Shown: positions 29,991-39,471, counted from the stretch's first letter. The stretch is 64,000 nucleotides of DNA from an uncultured Rhodospirillaceae bacterium (GCA_937887565.1 CALABS010000036.1:262226-326225), one strand, 5' to 3'. Notes: generated by a model not told the origin, from the sequence alone. A program made the numbers and translations.

Positions 29991-31190
29991 ATGCCCGACA
30001 TCCCGCTTCGCCCCCGCACCCGCCTGGTCCGCGCCGGCCTTGCCCGCAGCGGCTTTTCCGAGACCAGCGAAGCCCTGTTCATGACCTCGGGCTATGTCTA
30101 CGACTCGGCCCGGGAGGCCGAGGAAAGCTTCGACGGCACCCGCGACCGCATGGTCTATTCGCGGTTCAAGAACCCCACCGTGGCCATGTTCGAGGAGCGG
30201 CTGGCGGCCGTCGAGGGCGCCCCCGCCGGGCTCCCGGTCGCCTGCCGCGCCACCGCCAGCGGCATGGCGGCGGTGCACGCGGCGCTGCTGTGCCAGGTGC
30301 GGGCCGGCGACCGCGTGGTGGCGTCGCGCGCCCTGTTCGGCTCGTGCCAGTGGATCCTGGCCGATCTGCTGCCCCGCTACGGCGTCGAGACGGTCTTCGT
30401 CGACGGCACCGATCTCGACCAGTGGGCCTTGGCGCTGTCGCGGCCGACGGCGGCGGTGTTCCTGGAGACGCCCTCCAACCCGACCCTGGAAATCATCGAC
30501 CTGGCGGCGGTGTGCGAGCTGGCCCACCGGGCCGGGGCGCGGGTGGTGGTGGACAACGTCTTCGCCACGCCGCTTCTGCAGAGCCCGCTGGCCCTGGGGG
30601 CCGACGTGGTGGTCTATTCGGCCACCAAGCACATCGACGGCCAGGGGCGCTGTCTGGGCGGCGCCGTACTCGGTTCGCCGGAATTCTGCGCCGATGTCCT
30701 GGGCCCCTTTCTGCGCCATACCGGCCCGGCGCTGTCGCCCTTCAACGCCTGGCTGCTGCTCAAGGGCCTGGAGACGCTGGACCTGCGCGTGCGCCAGCAA
30801 TGCGAGTCGGCGCTGGCGGTGGCGCGCTTCCTGGAGGGGCGGGCCGAAGTCGCCCAGGTTCTTTACCCCGGTCTGGAGAGCCACCCGCAGCACGATCTCG
30901 CCACGCGCCAGATGGCCGGATTCGGCACCATGGTGGCGTTCGCCATGGTCGGCGGCAAGCCGGCCGCCTTCGCCGTCCAGGACGGCCTGTCGGTGATCGA
31001 CATCTCCAACAACCTTGGCGACGCCAAGTCCCTGATCACCCATCCCTGGACCACAACCCACCAGCGGGTGCCCGCCGCCGACAAGCAGGCCATGGGCATC
31101 GGCGTGGGGTTGCTGCGCCTTTCGGTGGGACTCGAGGATCCGCTCGACCTGATCGAGGATCTCGAACGGTCCCTGGCCGCCTCCCCCTAA
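29991..31190 (+). CDS. metZ: O-succinylhomoserine sulfhydrylase
   Basis: This 399-residue Cys/Met-metabolism PLP enzyme makes homocysteine from O-succinylhomoserine and sulfide. It contains SEALFMTSGYVYDSAREAEE, YSRFKNPTV, the ATASGMAA phosphate-binding turn, ETPSNPTLEIIDL and the PLP lysine K213 in VVYSATKHIDGQGR. The SETSEALF(M/L)TSGYVY start is characteristic of MetZ. A GGAGG leader precedes the ATG. The upstream SAM-II riboswitch and terminator indicate repression by S-adenosylmethionine. Confidence 0.93.
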   Translation: MPDIPLRPRTRLVRAGLARSGFSETSEALFMTSGYVYDSAREAEESFDGTRDRMVYSRFKNPTVAMFEERLAAVEGAPAGLPVACRATASGMAAVHAALLCQVRAGDRVVASRALFGSCQWILADLLPRYGVETVFVDGTDLDQWALALSRPTAAVFLETPSNPTLEIIDLAAVCELAHRAGARVVVDNVFATPLLQSPLALGADVVVYSATKHIDGQGRCLGGAVLGSPEFCADVLGPFLRHTGPALSPFNAWLLLKGLETLDLRVRQQCESALAVARFLEGRAEVAQVLYPGLESHPQHDLATRQMAGFGTMVAFAMVGGKPAAFAVQDGLSVIDISNNLGDAKSLITHPWTTTHQRVPAADKQAMGIGVGLLRLSVGLEDPLDLIEDLERSLAASP

Positions 31191-31305
31191 GCCGAGGCGG
31201 GGAAACGATAAGGGAGGCGGGCGACCTTTCGCACTGGAGGTTGGCGCCCGCCGGCCCGACATGAGTGCCCGTTGGTTGGAAGACCGTCACAAGCGGAGAC
31301 CGCCG

Positions 31306-32175
31306 ATGCGCAAGCTCGTACCCGTCATCCTGGCGCCGCTGGCCGTGGCCGCGTGCGCCGGTCCCACCCCGCCCCGCGAGACCGTCGCCTCCACCGGGGG
31401 CTCCCCCTTCACCGAGGCCCTGGCCCAGGAATACCGCCAGTACGCCCGCTCGGAATACCTGCAACTCGACTGGCCCGACCAGGCCCTGTTCCGCGACAAG
31501 GCCGCCGCCGCCGCCCGGGGCTTCCCTCCGGCCCCCGAGGACCCCGCCCAGCGCGGCGTCGGCACCGGCGTCCAGCTTCACCCCGAGGTGGATTACGGCA
31601 ACACCCAGCGTGCCGAGGCCATCCAGGAACGCCAGCGCCTCTTGACCGCCCTGGCCGGCGACGCGCCCGGCCGCAACCCCCAGGCCGCCGCCCGCGCCCA
31701 GGTCGCCTACGACTGCTGGGTCGAGCAATTGGAGGAAGGCTGGCAGAAGGACGACATCGAACGCTGCCGCGGCGCCTACCGCACCGCCATGGGGCAGTTG
31801 GAGGCGCGCCCGGTGGCCCAGTTGCCGCCCCAGGTGCCGGCCGAGATGGAGCGGTTCCAGGTCTATTTCCCGTTCGATTCCGCCCAGCTGTCGCCGTCGG
31901 GACAGCGGGTCATCGCCGCCGCCGCCGCCGACATCCGCCGCGAGAACGCCAGCCAGGTCGAGGTCATCGGCCATGCCGACCGGGCCGGCGACGACGACTA
32001 CAACCGCCGCCTGTCGGCCCAACGGGCCCAGGCCGTGAAGCAGGTGCTGGTCGCCCAGGGCATCCCCGCCGACCGCATCGAGACCCAGGCCCGGGGCGAA
32101 CGCGACCCGGTGGTGCCCACCCCCGACGACGTGCGCCAGCCGCAGAACCGGCGTGCGGTGATCGATTTCGACTGA
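31306..32175 (+). CDS. OmpA-family outer membrane lipoprotein
   Basis: This 289-residue protein starts at ATG 31306 (an upstream in-frame ATG at 31261 lacks a fitting signal peptide). Residues 1-17 (MRKLVPVILAPLAVAAC) form a lipoprotein signal with Cys17. The middle is helical and Ala-rich. The C-terminal 115 residues are an OmpA peptidoglycan-binding domain: YFPFDSAQLSPSGQRVI, VEVIGHADRAGDDDYNRRLS, AQRAQAVKQVL and ARGERDP. It would anchor the outer membrane to peptidoglycan. Confidence 0.85.
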   Translation: MRKLVPVILAPLAVAACAGPTPPRETVASTGGSPFTEALAQEYRQYARSEYLQLDWPDQALFRDKAAAAARGFPPAPEDPAQRGVGTGVQLHPEVDYGNTQRAEAIQERQRLLTALAGDAPGRNPQAAARAQVAYDCWVEQLEEGWQKDDIERCRGAYRTAMGQLEARPVAQLPPQVPAEMERFQVYFPFDSAQLSPSGQRVIAAAAADIRRENASQVEVIGHADRAGDDDYNRRLSAQRAQAVKQVLVAQGIPADRIETQARGERDPVVPTPDDVRQPQNRRAVIDFD

Positions 32176-32308
32176 CCCCCACCGGCGGGCGGGCCGCGTC
32201 CCGCCCCGCCGCGCGAAGGGATAGCCGCCCCCGGGCAGGAGTGGACATCACCGCCAAGCGGTCTAGAATGACCGTTCAGCGACGCGCACTCGTGTTCAGG
32301 ATGGCACT

Positions 32309-32701
32309 ATGTACACCGAGACCACCCGCGGCATCACCGTGACGGTCAAGCCGTTCTATCTCGACGACCAATCGTCGCCGGCCGACAACCACTATGTCTG
32401 GGCCTACCGGGTCCGCATCGAGAACCACAGCGGCCAGACGGTCCAGCTCAAGCGCCGCCATTGGCGCATCACCGACGCGCTGGGGCGCATGCAGGAGGTT
32501 CAGGGCGCCGGCGTGGTGGGCGAACAGCCGGTCCTGCATCCGGGCGAATCCTTCGAGTACACCAGCGGCACGCCGCTGCCGACATCGTCGGGCATCATGG
32601 CCGGCGAGTACCAGATGGAGGATGAGCACGGCGGCTGCTTCGACGTGACCATCCCCGCCTTTTCCCTCGACAGCCCCCATGAACCGGTGCGACTGAACTA
32701 G
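32309..32701 (+). CDS. apaG: ApaG domain protein
   Basis: This 130-residue protein matches the ApaG family along its whole length: TRGITVTVKPFYLDDQSSPA, YRVRIENHSGQTVQL, RRHWRITDALG, VVGEQPVLHPGESFEYTSG and GIMAGEYQMED. The domain is an Ig-like fold whose exact cellular function is unsettled; bacterial members have been linked to cobalt/magnesium phenotypes and nucleotide binding. It stands alone here, upstream of folE by 75 bases. Confidence 0.93.
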   Translation: MYTETTRGITVTVKPFYLDDQSSPADNHYVWAYRVRIENHSGQTVQLKRRHWRITDALGRMQEVQGAGVVGEQPVLHPGESFEYTSGTPLPTSSGIMAGEYQMEDEHGGCFDVTIPAFSLDSPHEPVRLN

Positions 32702-32776
32702 TCTTGCATCGGGGCGACCGCGACGCCACATCCCGGAGGCGATACCTCCAACGGGAAAAGCGAAGGACAAGCCGCC

Positions 32777-33415
32777 GTGAACACCGACGACCTTACCCTC
32801 CCCATCAGCCTGCGCCCGCCGGCCCGCCCCTCGCGCGCCGAGGCCGAGGAGGCCGTGCGCACCCTGATCCGCTGGGCCGGCGACGACCCCGACCGCGAGG
32901 GACTGGTCGGCACGCCCGATCGGGTGGTGCGCGCCTACGAGGAATTCTTCGCCGGCTACGACCAGGACCCGGTGGAAATCCTCCAGCGCACCTTCGAGGA
33001 GACCGACGGCTACGACGAGATGGTGGTGCTGCGCGACATCCGCCTGGAGTCCAACTGCGAGCATCACATGGTCCCCATCATCGGCAAGGCCCACGTGGCC
33101 TATCTGCCCGATCGCCGGGTGGTGGGCATCTCGAAGCTGGCCCGCGTGGTCGAGATCTTCGCCCGCCGGCTGCAGATCCAGGAAAAGCTGACCTCGCAGG
33201 TCGCCAACACCATCAACGAGGTATTGCAGCCGAAGGGCGTGGCGGTGGTCATCGAGGCCGCCCACCAGTGCATGACGACGCGCGGCATCCACAAGCCCGG
33301 CGTCACCATGGTCACCAGCCGCATGCTGGGTGCCTTCCGCGACAACCCGGCCACGCGGCGCGAGTTCATGGCCCTGATCCAGGGCCAGCACGGCGCCGGC
33401 CTGTCCAACGTCTGA
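32777..33415 (+). CDS. folE: GTP cyclohydrolase I
   Basis: This 212-residue type I enzyme converts GTP to 7,8-dihydroneopterin triphosphate, the first step of folate synthesis. Diagnostic motifs are DREGLVGTPDRVVRAYEEF, SNCEHHMVPIIGKAHVAYLP (zinc Cys and the two His), VGISKLARVVEIFARRLQIQ EKLT, and AHQCMTTRGIHKPG with the second zinc Cys. Length is normal. Start ATG 32777 follows AAGCCGCC without a strong ribosome binding site. Confidence 0.95.
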   Translation: MNTDDLTLPISLRPPARPSRAEAEEAVRTLIRWAGDDPDREGLVGTPDRVVRAYEEFFAGYDQDPVEILQRTFEETDGYDEMVVLRDIRLESNCEHHMVPIIGKAHVAYLPDRRVVGISKLARVVEIFARRLQIQEKLTSQVANTINEVLQPKGVAVVIEAAHQCMTTRGIHKPGVTMVTSRMLGAFRDNPATRREFMALIQGQHGAGLSNV

Positions 33416-33458
33416 CAGGCCGCGGAACAACCCGATACCCACGTCATTGGGCTCGATT

Positions 33459-33566
33459 CGTCATGGCCGGGCTCGACCCGGCCATCCACGCGGTGCCGCC
33501 CCCCCGGAAAGCGTTGAATTTCGCGGACGCTGGATGCGCGGGTCAAGCCCGCACACGACGGGAAAG
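33459..33566. repeat. Dispersed palindromic intergenic element
   Basis: The left part (CGTCATGGCCGGGCTCGACC CGGCCATCCACG) is a hairpin in itself and the right part (GGATGCGCGGGTCAAGCCCG) is another. Both resemble the arms of the element at 21718-21832. It fills the gap between the convergent folE and radical SAM genes and may also serve as their terminator. Confidence 0.65.
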
Positions 33567-33604
33567 GGCGGGTGGAGGCCAAATCAGCATTTTTCCGCCG
33601 CCCG

Positions 33605-34393
33605 CTAATCCTCCGGGATCAACCCCAATTCAAGCACCGCCACCCGCGCCTGGGCGATCTCGTCCGGGGTCGGCGGGCGGCGCAGCAGCGGATGGCGGTC
33701 GGCGCGGTGGGCGGGGCGGTAGCCGGCGACCAGCCGCACCCGCGTCCCCGCCGGCAGGAAGGCAAGCGCCTCGCGGGTCCCCGCCAGCCCGCCGGGCAAG
33801 ATCAGGTGGCGGACCAGGAGCCGCCCACCCACCTGCCGCGCCATCTCCAGCACCGCCGCCCGGTTGACGGCGGGGTAGTCGGCGACCCCCAGACATACCC
33901 GCCCCTTGACGGGGTCGGCCAGCTTGACTTCGGCCACATAGGCCGCGACCCGCCCCTCCAGCAACGCGATGGTCGACGCCAGTTCGTAGCCATGGGTCCG
34001 CCACGTCACCGGCAGGCGCGAACCGTGCGCGGCGGAGATGTCGAGCGCCTCCAGCACCTGCGTCGCCACGTGGCCGGGATTGACCAGCACCAGCTCCCGG
34101 CGGCCTCCGCCCGCAAGCTCCGCCATCAGGTCCGCCAGCCGCCCGGCCGGCATCTCCTCGCCCTCGGCGTTCCAGGCGGCGCCCGGCGTCGGACAATGCA
34201 GGCAGCGCAAGGCGCAACCCGCGAAGACGATCGCCCCGGCCATGCCGGCGGGTCCGGCGGCCGCCACCCGGGCATGGCGGCCGATGCCGCAGGCGGCCTT
34301 GCCTGGCGTCGCGGCGCGGTCGGCCTTGCACCGGCGCGGGCACAGGACGCAGGCGGGCGACAGCAGCGCGGACGGCGAATGGGCGAGGACCAT
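33605..34393 (-). CDS. Radical SAM protein, PflX-like
   Basis: This 262-residue protein has the radical SAM cluster CX3CX2C at Cys60, Cys64 and Cys67 (GCALRCLHC). An N-terminal Cys motif (CVLCPRRC, residues 15-22) recalls the PflX / pyruvate-formate-lyase-activating-like family. The usual CQN after the third Cys is CPTP here. Further segments are LVLVNPGHVATQVLEAL, TWRTHGYE, YVAEVKLAD and LVRHLILPGGLAG. The substrate is unknown. The gene is divergent from the first trkH gene. Confidence 0.75.
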   Translation of the reverse strand: MVLAHSPSALLSPACVLCPRRCKADRAATPGKAACGIGRHARVAAAGPAGMAGAIVFAGCALRCLHCPTPGAAWNAEGEEMPAGRLADLMAELAGGGRRELVLVNPGHVATQVLEALDISAAHGSRLPVTWRTHGYELASTIALLEGRVAAYVAEVKLADPVKGRVCLGVADYPAVNRAAVLEMARQVGGRLLVRHLILPGGLAGTREALAFLPAGTRVRLVAGYRPAHRADRHPLLRRPPTPDEIAQARVAVLELGLIPED

Positions 34394-34468
34394 GCCCTTC
34401 TTGTACCATGAATCGCTGGACTCTCCCGCCCGGCCGCGCCAATGATCGGCCCGAGAAGGGGGAGCCCA

Positions 34469-35920
34469 GTGATCGACGTCCGACCGGTGCTGTTCATCAA
34501 CGGCTATCTGCTGCTGGTGCTGGCCGGCGCCATGCTGGTGCCCGCCCTGGTCGATTTCGCCTACGAGGACCGGGACTGGCGGGCCTTTGCGTCGGCGGCG
34601 ATGATCACCGCCTTCGCCGCCCTGGGCCTGGTGTTGGGCGCGCGCCCCGACGGCGCCCTCGATTTCGGGCTGCGCCAGGCGTTTCTTCTCACCGGCTCGG
34701 CCTGGGTGCTGGTGTCCGGGTTCAGCGCCGCCCCCTTCCTGATGGCGGAACTGGACATCGGCCTCGCCGACGCGGTGTTCGAGGCGACCAGCGGCATCAC
34801 CACCACCGGTGCCACCGTCCTGGTCGGGCTCGACGCCATGCCCAGGGGAATCCTGCTGTGGCGGGCGCTGCTGCACTGGCTGGGCGGCATCGGCATCATC
34901 GTCATGGCGGTGGCCATCCTGCCCATGCTGCGCATCGGCGGCATGCAGCTGTTCCGCATGGAATCCTCGGACAAGACCGAGAAGGTCAAGCCGCGCGTCA
35001 CCCAGGTCGCCACCGGCATCGCCACCGTCTACCTGTCGATGACCGTGTTGGCGGTGGCGGCGCTGTGGCTGGCCGGCATGACCTTCTTCGACGCGGTATG
35101 CTATGCCTTCTCGGCGGTGGCCACCGGCGGCTTCGCCCCTCACGACGCCTCGGGCGGCTTCCACGAGAGCCCGCTGATCGAATGGCTGCTGGCGGTCTTC
35201 ATGTTCGCCGGCGGCGTCACCTTCATCCTGTTCATCACGCCGTGGAAGCGGGGCGAGTGGGCGATCCTCAGCGACAGCCAGGTGCGCTGGTACCTGCTGT
35301 TCGTGCTGTTCTTCGCCTCGGTGGTGGCATTGTGGCAATGGGCGGCGGGAGGCATGGAGGCCCATGACGCGGTGCGCCACGCCACCTTCAACGTGGTCTC
35401 GGTGGTCACCACCACCGGCTTCGCCTCCACCGACTACAACGCCTGGGGCGGGTTGCCGCTGGTGGTGTTCTTCATCCTGTCCTTCATCGGCGGCTGCACA
35501 GGCTCGACCTCGGGCGGCATCAAGGTGTTCCGCTGGGAGGTGCTGTTCGCCATGGCCGGCGTCCACCTCAAGCGGTTGATCCATCCCCACGGCATCTTCG
35601 TCATCGACTTCAACCGCCGCCGCATCTCGGACCAAGTGGTAAAGTCGGTGCTGGGCTTCGTCATCATCTATTTCCTGACCTTCGCGGTCCTGGCCTTGCT
35701 GTTGACCATGACCGGGGTCGACTTCGTCACCGCCGTGACCGGCGCCGCCTCGACCCTGTCCAGCGTCGGCCCCGGACTGGGCGACGTCATCGGACCGGCC
35801 GGCAGCTACCAGCCGCTGCCGGACGCCGCCAAGTGGCTGTGTTCGGCCGGCATGCTGCTGGGGCGGCTCGAACTGTTCACCGTCTTCGTCCTCTTCACCC
35901 GCGCGTTCTGGCGAGGCTGA
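34469..35920 (+). CDS. trkH: TrkH-family potassium uptake protein, copy 1
   Basis: This 483-residue membrane protein starts at GTG 34469 with GAAGGGGGA upstream. It carries the four P-loops of the Trk/Ktr family: SGITTTGATVLVG, AVATGGFAP, VVTTTGFAST and GGCTGSTSGGIKVFR, in an eight-TM-plus-loops layout. TrkH is the channel subunit for K+ uptake and needs a TrkA-type regulator, which is not in the window. Copies 2 and 3 follow directly, with 7 and 5 bases between genes. Confidence 0.9.
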   Translation: MIDVRPVLFINGYLLLVLAGAMLVPALVDFAYEDRDWRAFASAAMITAFAALGLVLGARPDGALDFGLRQAFLLTGSAWVLVSGFSAAPFLMAELDIGLADAVFEATSGITTTGATVLVGLDAMPRGILLWRALLHWLGGIGIIVMAVAILPMLRIGGMQLFRMESSDKTEKVKPRVTQVATGIATVYLSMTVLAVAALWLAGMTFFDAVCYAFSAVATGGFAPHDASGGFHESPLIEWLLAVFMFAGGVTFILFITPWKRGEWAILSDSQVRWYLLFVLFFASVVALWQWAAGGMEAHDAVRHATFNVVSVVTTTGFASTDYNAWGGLPLVVFFILSFIGGCTGSTSGGIKVFRWEVLFAMAGVHLKRLIHPHGIFVIDFNRRRISDQVVKSVLGFVIIYFLTFAVLALLLTMTGVDFVTAVTGAASTLSSVGPGLGDVIGPAGSYQPLPDAAKWLCSAGMLLGRLELFTVFVLFTRAFWRG

Positions 35921-35927
35921 CCGGGCC

Positions 35928-37379
35928 ATGATGGACTTCCGCCCCATCCTGCAGATCGTCGGTCTGATCCTGGCCGCCATGGCGGCGGCCATGCTGGTGC
36001 CGGCGGCGGTGGACCTGGTGTCCGACGATCTCGACTGGCGGGTCTTCGTCGCCTCCAGCCTGGTGACCGGCTTCGTGGCGCTGGTCCTCATCCTCGGCAC
36101 CCGCACCGGCGCCCGTGATCAGCTCAGCATCCGCCAGGCCTTCGTGCTGACCACCGCCATCTGGCTGGCGGCGGCGGTGGCCGGCGCGGTGCCCTTCGCG
36201 TTCTCGGCGCTCAGGATCGACGTCACCGACGCCTTCTTCGAATCCATGTCCGGGCTGACCACCACCGGCTCGACCGTGCTGTCGGGCCTCGATGCCATGC
36301 CCCACGGCATCCTGCTGTGGCGGTCGATCCTGCATTGGCTGGGCGGCATCGGCATCATCGTGATGGCGGTGGCGATCCTGCCCATCCTGCGCATCGGCGG
36401 CATGCAGCTGTTCAAGATGGAATCCTCGGACAAGACCGAGAAGATCCGGCCGCGCATCAGCCAGGTGGCCGGCGGCATCACCACCGCCTATGTGGCGTTC
36501 ACCGTCGCCTGCGCCGTCCTGCTGTGGCTGGCCGGCATGACCCCGTTCGAGGCGGCCAACCATTCCATGGCCACCCTGTCCACCGGCGGCTTCTCCACCT
36601 CGGACGCCTCGGTCGGTCATTTCCGGAACCCGCTGATCGACTGGATCATCATCGTGTTCATGGCCATCGGCGGCACCAGCTTCGTCCTGTTCATCACGCC
36701 CTGGAAGCGCAAGCGATGGGCGATCTTCGAGGACTCCCAGGTCCGCTGGTACCTGAGCTTCCTGGGATTTTTCGCGCTGTTGCTGGCGCTGTGGCAGTGG
36801 GCGGTCAACGACTGGTCGGTCCACGATTCCGTCCGCCACGCCCTGTTCAACGTGGTCTCGGTGGTCACCACCACCGGCTTCGCGTCCACCGACTATGGCC
36901 TGTGGGGCGGATTTCCGCAGGTGGTGTTCTTCATCCTGACCTTCATCGGCGGCTGCACCGGCTCGACGGCGGGCGGCATCAAGGTGTTCCGCTGGGAGGT
37001 GCTGTTCGCCATGGCCGGCGTCCACCTCAAGCGCCTGATGCACCCGCATGGCATCTTCGTCATCGACTTCAACAAGCGCCGCATCTCGGATCAGGTGGTG
37101 GACTCGGTCTTGGGGTTCATGGTCCTTTACTTCCTGTGCTTCGCGGTACTGGCGCTGCTGTTGACCATGACCGGGCTGGACACCGTCACCGCCCTGACCG
37201 GCGCAGCCACCGCCATTTCCAACGTCGGCCCCGGCCTGGGCGAGGTGATCGGCCCGGCCGGCAATTTCGCGCCGCTACCCGACAGCGCCAAGTGGCTGTG
37301 CGCCTTCGGCATGCTGCTGGGACGGCTGGAGTTGTTCACCGTGCTGGTGATGTTCACCCGGTCGTTCTGGCGGGAGTAG
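35928..37379 (+). CDS. trkH: TrkH-family potassium uptake protein, copy 2
   Basis: This 483-residue protein is a close paralogue of copy 1. The P-loops are SGLTTTGSTVLSG, TLSTGGFST, VVTTTGFAST and GGCTGSTAGGIKVFR, and the cytoplasmic loop MESSDKTEKI(R/K)PR is nearly unchanged. All filter Gly residues are kept, so it should be functional. It starts with ATG 35928, seven bases after the stop of copy 1. Confidence 0.9.
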   Translation: MMDFRPILQIVGLILAAMAAAMLVPAAVDLVSDDLDWRVFVASSLVTGFVALVLILGTRTGARDQLSIRQAFVLTTAIWLAAAVAGAVPFAFSALRIDVTDAFFESMSGLTTTGSTVLSGLDAMPHGILLWRSILHWLGGIGIIVMAVAILPILRIGGMQLFKMESSDKTEKIRPRISQVAGGITTAYVAFTVACAVLLWLAGMTPFEAANHSMATLSTGGFSTSDASVGHFRNPLIDWIIIVFMAIGGTSFVLFITPWKRKRWAIFEDSQVRWYLSFLGFFALLLALWQWAVNDWSVHDSVRHALFNVVSVVTTTGFASTDYGLWGGFPQVVFFILTFIGGCTGSTAGGIKVFRWEVLFAMAGVHLKRLMHPHGIFVIDFNKRRISDQVVDSVLGFMVLYFLCFAVLALLLTMTGLDTVTALTGAATAISNVGPGLGEVIGPAGNFAPLPDSAKWLCAFGMLLGRLELFTVLVMFTRSFWRE

Positions 37380-37384
37380 GGACC

Positions 37385-38833
37385 ATGATCGACTTCCGCC
37401 CCATCCTGCAGGTCTCCGGCTGGCTGCTGTGCGTGCTGGCCGCCGCCATGCTGGTTCCCGCCGGTCTCGATGCCGCCACCGGCGATCCCGAATGGCGCGT
37501 GTTCCTGGGGTCCGCCGGGGGGACCCTGCTGGTGGGCATGGCGCTGGTGCTGGGGACCCGCGCCGAATGGCATGGCCTGACCGTCCGCCAGGCCTATCTG
37601 GCCACGACGGTGGCCTGGCTGGTGCCGATTCCCTTCGCGGCGCTGCCGTTCATCTTCGGCCCGCTGGACTTGTCGGTCTCCGACGCGGTGTTCGAATCCG
37701 CCAGCGGCATCACCACCACCGGCTCGACGGTGATCGCCGGACTCGACCGCCTGCCCAGGGGCATGCTGCTGTGGCGTGGGCTGCTGCAATGGCTGGGCGG
37801 CATCGGCATCATCGTCATGGCGCTGGCCGTGCTGCCGGTACTCAATATCGGCGGCATGCAGATGTTCCGCATCGAGATGGTGTCGCCGTCCGAGCGGGCG
37901 GCGCCCAGGGCGGCGCGCATCGGCGTGGGCATCATCGGCGTCTATGGGGGGTTGACCGTGCTGCTGGCGGTGCTGCTGTGGCTGGCCGGGATGAGCGGCT
38001 TCGACGCCGTCGTCCATGCCATGAGCACCATCGCCACCGGCGGATTCTCGAACTACGACACCTCCATCGCCCATTTCGACGACATGACCATCGAGACCAT
38101 CATCCTGGGGGGTATGGTGCTGGGCGGGATGCCGTTCCTGCTGTTCTTCCACCTCGCCCAGGGCAACTGGCGCACGGTGACCCGCGACCAGCAGGTCCAC
38201 TGGTACCTGACACTTCTGGTGTTGGGCACCCTGGCGGTGGCGGCGTGGATGGTGCGCAGCCTGGGCGAGGACCCCGGCACGGCGCTGCGCCAGGCGGCGT
38301 TCACGGTGGCCTCGGTGATGACCGGCACCGGGCTGGTGACGGTGGACTACAGCGACTGGGTCGGCATGCCGGTGGCGATCCTGTTCTTCCTGACCTTCGT
38401 GGGCGGCTGCGCCGGATCGACCGCCGCCGGCATCAAGGTGTTCCGGCTGCAGTTCCTGTTCGCCAACGCCCTGGTGCAGGTGCGCCACCTGCTGCGCCCC
38501 CACGCGGTGCTGATCCCCACCTTCAACCGCAAGGCCATCCCCGAGGACGTGCTGGAATCGGTGATGGGGTTCCTGTTCGTCTACGTGCTGGGCTTCGCCT
38601 GTCTGGCCATGGCGCTCGCCTTCCTGGGCCTCGACTTCGTCACCGCCATCTCGGGAGCGGCGGCGGCGATCTCCAATGTCGGCCCCGGCCTGGGCCCGAC
38701 CATCGGCCCCGACAGCACCTTCGCGCCGCTGCCCGCCCTGGCCAAGTGGCTGCTGGCCGGTGGCATGGTGTTCGGACGGCTGGAGATGTTCACCATCCTG
38801 GTGCTGTTCGTCCCCAGCTTCTGGCGGCAGTGA
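37385..38833 (+). CDS. trkH: TrkH-family potassium uptake protein, copy 3 (divergent)
   Basis: This 482-residue paralogue is more divergent. P-loop 1 (SGITTTGSTVIAG) and P-loop 2 (TIATGGFSN) are conserved, but P-loop 3 reads VMTGTGLVT instead of VVTTTGFAS and P-loop 4 is GGCAGSTAAGIKVFR. The loop after TM3 differs too (RIEMVSPSERAAPRAARI). Altered selectivity or regulation is possible. Its TGA overlaps the ATG of the DedA-like gene. Confidence 0.88.
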   Translation: MIDFRPILQVSGWLLCVLAAAMLVPAGLDAATGDPEWRVFLGSAGGTLLVGMALVLGTRAEWHGLTVRQAYLATTVAWLVPIPFAALPFIFGPLDLSVSDAVFESASGITTTGSTVIAGLDRLPRGMLLWRGLLQWLGGIGIIVMALAVLPVLNIGGMQMFRIEMVSPSERAAPRAARIGVGIIGVYGGLTVLLAVLLWLAGMSGFDAVVHAMSTIATGGFSNYDTSIAHFDDMTIETIILGGMVLGGMPFLLFFHLAQGNWRTVTRDQQVHWYLTLLVLGTLAVAAWMVRSLGEDPGTALRQAAFTVASVMTGTGLVTVDYSDWVGMPVAILFFLTFVGGCAGSTAAGIKVFRLQFLFANALVQVRHLLRPHAVLIPTFNRKAIPEDVLESVMGFLFVYVLGFACLAMALAFLGLDFVTAISGAAAAISNVGPGLGPTIGPDSTFAPLPALAKWLLAGGMVFGRLEMFTILVLFVPSFWRQ

Positions 38834-39471
38834 TGGGCCGGGCGATGCGCTGGACCGTCGTGGGCGCCGTGGTGGTGGCGGCGGTGCTGCTGCCGTTCCT
38901 GGTCATGGAGGAGTGGTTCGCCACCGCCGTGCGCGGCCTGCTGGCGACGGCCGGTGGAGCGGGCGTGTTCGTGGCGGTGGTGGCCTTGCTGTCGTCCGAC
39001 GTGCTGCTGCCGGTGCCGTCCAGCCTGGTCGGGGTGGCGGCGGGCACCGCGCTGGGCCCGCTGGGGGGAGCGGCGGCGGTGTGGCTGGGCCTGACCCTGG
39101 GCTGCTGGGTGGCGCACTGGCTGGGAAGGCGGGCGGCGTCGCCGCTGGCCCGCCGGCTGCTGTCCGAGTCCGACCTTGTCCGCGCCGCCGCCCTGGGAGA
39201 CCGTTTCGGCGCCGGGATGCTGGTGCTGGCCCGGGCCGTGCCGGTGCTGGCCGAGGCCAGCGTCATCGCCGCCGGCATGGTCGGCATGCCGCTGCCCCGT
39301 GTGCTCGCCGTCACCGGCCTCGCCAATGCGGGTGTGGCCGCCGTCCTGGCCTGGGCCGGTGCCCAGGCGGCCGAGAACGGCTTGGCGTGGGCGTTCGCCG
39401 CCAGCTTGACCCTGCCGCTGGCGGGCTGGACGGGCACCCGACTGCTGGCGGCCGCCAGGGCGACCCCCTGA
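38833..39471 (+). CDS. DedA/SNARE-associated family membrane protein
   Basis: This 212-residue membrane protein contains VALLSSDVLLPVPSSLVGVA, AGTALGPLGGAAAVWLGLTL GCWVAHWLGR, DRFGAGMLVLARAVPVLAEA and GMVGMPLPRVLAVTGLAN, the pattern of DedA-like transporters (PxP, GR and R..P..ae motifs). Family members act in lipid-carrier recycling or proton-linked transport. The start overlaps the trkH copy 3 stop by one base, so it belongs to the trkH operon. Confidence 0.8.
   Translation: MGRAMRWTVVGAVVVAAVLLPFLVMEEWFATAVRGLLATAGGAGVFVAVVALLSSDVLLPVPSSLVGVAAGTALGPLGGAAAVWLGLTLGCWVAHWLGRRAASPLARRLLSESDLVRAAALGDRFGAGMLVLARAVPVLAEASVIAAGMVGMPLPRVLAVTGLANAGVAAVLAWAGAQAAENGLAWAFAASLTLPLAGWTGTRLLAAARATP

Noticed and set aside
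34561..38503. Long antisense frames over the trkH genes
   Set aside because: His/Gln/Asp-rich composition typical of antisense of membrane protein genes in GC-rich DNA; the sense frames carry all TrkH motifs.
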